Source: Niallia sp. XMNu-256
Lineage (GTDB): Bacteria > Bacillota > Bacilli > Bacillales > Cytobacillaceae
Direction of reading: 5' to 3'
NCBI RefSeq assembly: GCF_036670015.1
Contig: NZ_CP137636.1
Location: forward strand, 1,466,501 to 1,530,500
DNA length: 64,000 nt
Numbering within the stretch: the stretch's first letter is position 1; the number at the start of each line of letters is the position of its first letter. A program made the translations under genes and the position numbers. The notes beneath the pieces were generated by a model, which was not told where the DNA came from, ran no database searches, and worked only from the letters and a program-made list of their open reading frames with translations. Below are positions 62,636-64,000 of this stretch, piece after piece.

Positions 62636-62755
62636 TTGAAGTGCCAGGAAGGTTTAAATGATAAAGACCATAAAAACTGAACTCTTCACTGGGAGTTCTT
62701 ATTCCCATAAATGGTGTGAAAATGAAACGCGAGAACCGTCCCCAATGTTCTCAGG
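62636..62755. repeat. GAAAC repeat, type B copy 4
   Basis: Degenerate left module (GCCAGGAAGGTTTAAATG), GACCATAAAAACTGAA centre, and right GAAACGCGAGAACCGTCCCC module. Confidence 0.78.
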
Positions 62756-62767
62756 AGGTGTATAAGC

Positions 62768-62863
62768 ATGAGGGAGACATTAATTACAATAGTAACTATG
62801 GTAAATATTCGGAATATTAATACAAATATGTATTACATAAAATACTATATTTATTTATCATAG
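62768..62863 (+). CDS. Doubtful 31-aa ORF with good ribosome site
   Basis: AGGAGGTG nine bases before ATG 62768; product RETLITIVTMVNIRNINTNM plus a Tyr-rich tail. It lies directly after a repeat and may be the stub of a broken gene. Confidence 0.3.
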   Translation: MRETLITIVTMVNIRNINTNMYYIKYYIYLS

Positions 62864-63218
62864 TTTGTAACCACCATATAAGAAGGAATATTAACTGGCA
62901 AAGGATACCACTAAAAAGGTGAAAAACGGTAAATTCATAGATTTGCTGTAAAGGTGGGGATAACCAAAAAAGGTAGCCATAACATTTAAGGGGCAAGGTT
63001 TTCTTAAACAAAGTCTGATTTTTTCGTAAAGTTTGTTGTTAAAATTTAAAGGCCAATTTTAACGTGGACATGCTTTTTGCCTGGCTTTGAATTTATTTTG
63101 CAGCTCTTGTCTCTGATAAACCTTGATATACAGTAAAAAACTAGGTTTTCATACTATAAGCAACAATGTCTGAGAAAAGAGCCTAGACAAAAAAATAATA
63201 ATGGAGAGGGCGAACATA
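62864..63218. other. Intergenic before the last gene
   Basis: No gene recognised. The promoter of the downstream gene is expected here but I cannot place it. Confidence 0.45.
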
Positions 63219-64000
63219 ATGAAAGTAAAGTTACGAGATGAGCAAATCTATATGAAGCTGATGGAAAGTGCCAAAAGAATTGGTCAGTTGGCTGAAGAAG
63301 AAGCATTACAGGCGGACCAGGATAGGACCATTTCTCAAAATGTTGTAGATGTCATTATAGAAGAAGGAATCAATAAGTTAATCCTACCTAAAGAGTATGG
63401 CTATCCGCAAATTGATTTTAAAACCTTTGCAGATATGGTTAAAACTGTTGGTTACTATAACTTATCAGCTGCATGGCTAACTTATTTCTATTCGCTCCAT
63501 AATTCATGGATATCATTTTTACCTAAACATCGAATGGACGAGATTGTTGCTGATGGTGGTTTAATAGCTGATATCTTTGCACCGGTTGGTAAAGTGGAAC
63601 GATGTGAAGGTGGTTATTATTTATCAGGGAAATGGAATTATGTAAGCGGTGTCAATTATTCTGAATGGATTGGGTTGGCTGCTGTGTACCAATTTGAAGG
63701 GGAAGATCAGCCAGACCGTTTGGGATTATGCTGTAGGGTTTCAGATTTAACCGTTTTAAATGATTGGGACACATTAGGTCTTAGAGGCTCAGGCAGTAAC
63801 TCCGTTATAGCAGACAACCTTTTTGTTCCTGAAGATATGACTTTTCGTTTTTCAGACATGATTGTAAATCGAAAACCGCGCAAATTAGAGATTGATGAAG
63901 ATTACTTGTATTATAATGTTCCATTTTTTGCTGCCTTTTATATTGGCTTTCCAGCTATGGCTATGGGAGCTGCGGAAAGAGTACTAGATGAATATAAAGA
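63219..64000 (+). CDS. Acyl-CoA-dehydrogenase-like flavoprotein (partial, runs off window)
   Basis: First 260 codons. ACAD fold: LPKEYGYPQIDFKTFADMVK, GKWNYVSGVNYSEWIG and DWDTLGLRGSGSNSV. The latter resembles the hydroxylase branch (HpaB/HsaA and DszC-like flavin monooxygenases) as well as acyl-CoA dehydrogenases. GGAGAGGG before ATG 63219. Could open another aromatic-degradation cluster, but the C-terminal part needed for a clear choice is outside the window. Confidence 0.75.
   Translation, partial: MKVKLRDEQIYMKLMESAKRIGQLAEEEALQADQDRTISQNVVDVIIEEGINKLILPKEYGYPQIDFKTFADMVKTVGYYNLSAAWLTYFYSLHNSWISFLPKHRMDEIVADGGLIADIFAPVGKVERCEGGYYLSGKWNYVSGVNYSEWIGLAAVYQFEGEDQPDRLGLCCRVSDLTVLNDWDTLGLRGSGSNSVIADNLFVPEDMTFRFSDMIVNRKPRKLEIDEDYLYYNVPFFAAFYIGFPAMAMGAAERVLDEYK

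Noticed and set aside
1-64000. CRISPR array or complete prophage
   Set aside because: No regularly spaced direct repeats and no phage structural genes seen.

Overview
The window looks like a chromosomal stretch from a low-GC, endospore-forming Bacillaceae species (Bacillus sensu lato). Supporting signs are strong AGGAGG-type ribosome sites with many TTG/GTG starts, YjcZ-family sporulation peptides, a Des desaturase with a DesR-like regulator, CspB-type cold-shock protein, an Amj-family flippase, a YusW-like lipoprotein, and cre- and MntR-type operators. All assignments come from reading the sequence; no database search was run.

Layout. 0-1.1 kb: 3' end of an aromatic ring-cleavage cluster (catechol 2,3-dioxygenase, partial, plus its 2Fe-2S ferredoxin). 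1.4-7 kb: GIY-YIG protein, fatty-acid desaturase with a response regulator that has lost most of its DNA-binding domain, a CarD-family regulator, a decayed gene, a cold-shock gene and an unusual tRNA-like RNA gene. 7.1-12.4 kb: short-chain fatty-acid transporter, then a glycerate module (CdaR-type regulator, GntP-type permease behind a cre-like site, glycerate kinase). 12.4-15.6 kb: HxlR regulator with DoxX and pirin genes that share an operator-like 12-mer, and an MBL-fold hydrolase. 18-21 kb: MarR regulator and two flavin monooxygenases, with three copies of one palindrome.

21.4-36.5 kb and 57.4-61.2 kb: accessory regions made of short, almost entirely plus-strand single-gene units, mostly tiny membrane proteins, immunity-like families (SUKH/DUF4241, DUF4240, DUF5063), HNH, ASCH and GNAT proteins. 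They are separated by a recurring spacer of the form AACTAACGGGTGCG - stem-loop - T run - TGGCAGTTTAGT. Several units are duplicated or decayed. This cassette-like arrangement is the most unusual feature of the window.

36.6-49.9 kb: second CarD paralogue, nitroreductase, YusW-like lipoprotein, a replication-like gene pair with a nuclease, the YjcZ cluster, a lipoprotein with a frameshifted signal peptide, SDR, glutathione transferase, diguanylate cyclase, and the remains of a manganese transporter operon behind an intact MntR box. 50.5-55.3 kb: small accessory genes, thermonuclease lipoprotein, DUF421 protein and a PLP-dependent aminotransferase/desulfurase-like enzyme. 55.8-57.1 kb: L,D-transpeptidase. 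61.5-62.3 kb: GDPD. The window closes inside an acyl-CoA-dehydrogenase-like gene.

A family of palindromic repeats built from GAAAC...GGGACGGTTCT...GTTTC modules is scattered through the window. It occurs as a long two-module form of about 83 bp, another of about 115 bp, and solo modules. Its ends repeatedly overlap stop codons, and one copy supplies the C-terminus of glycerate kinase. Three genes have good ribosome sites but ATA where the start codon should be.
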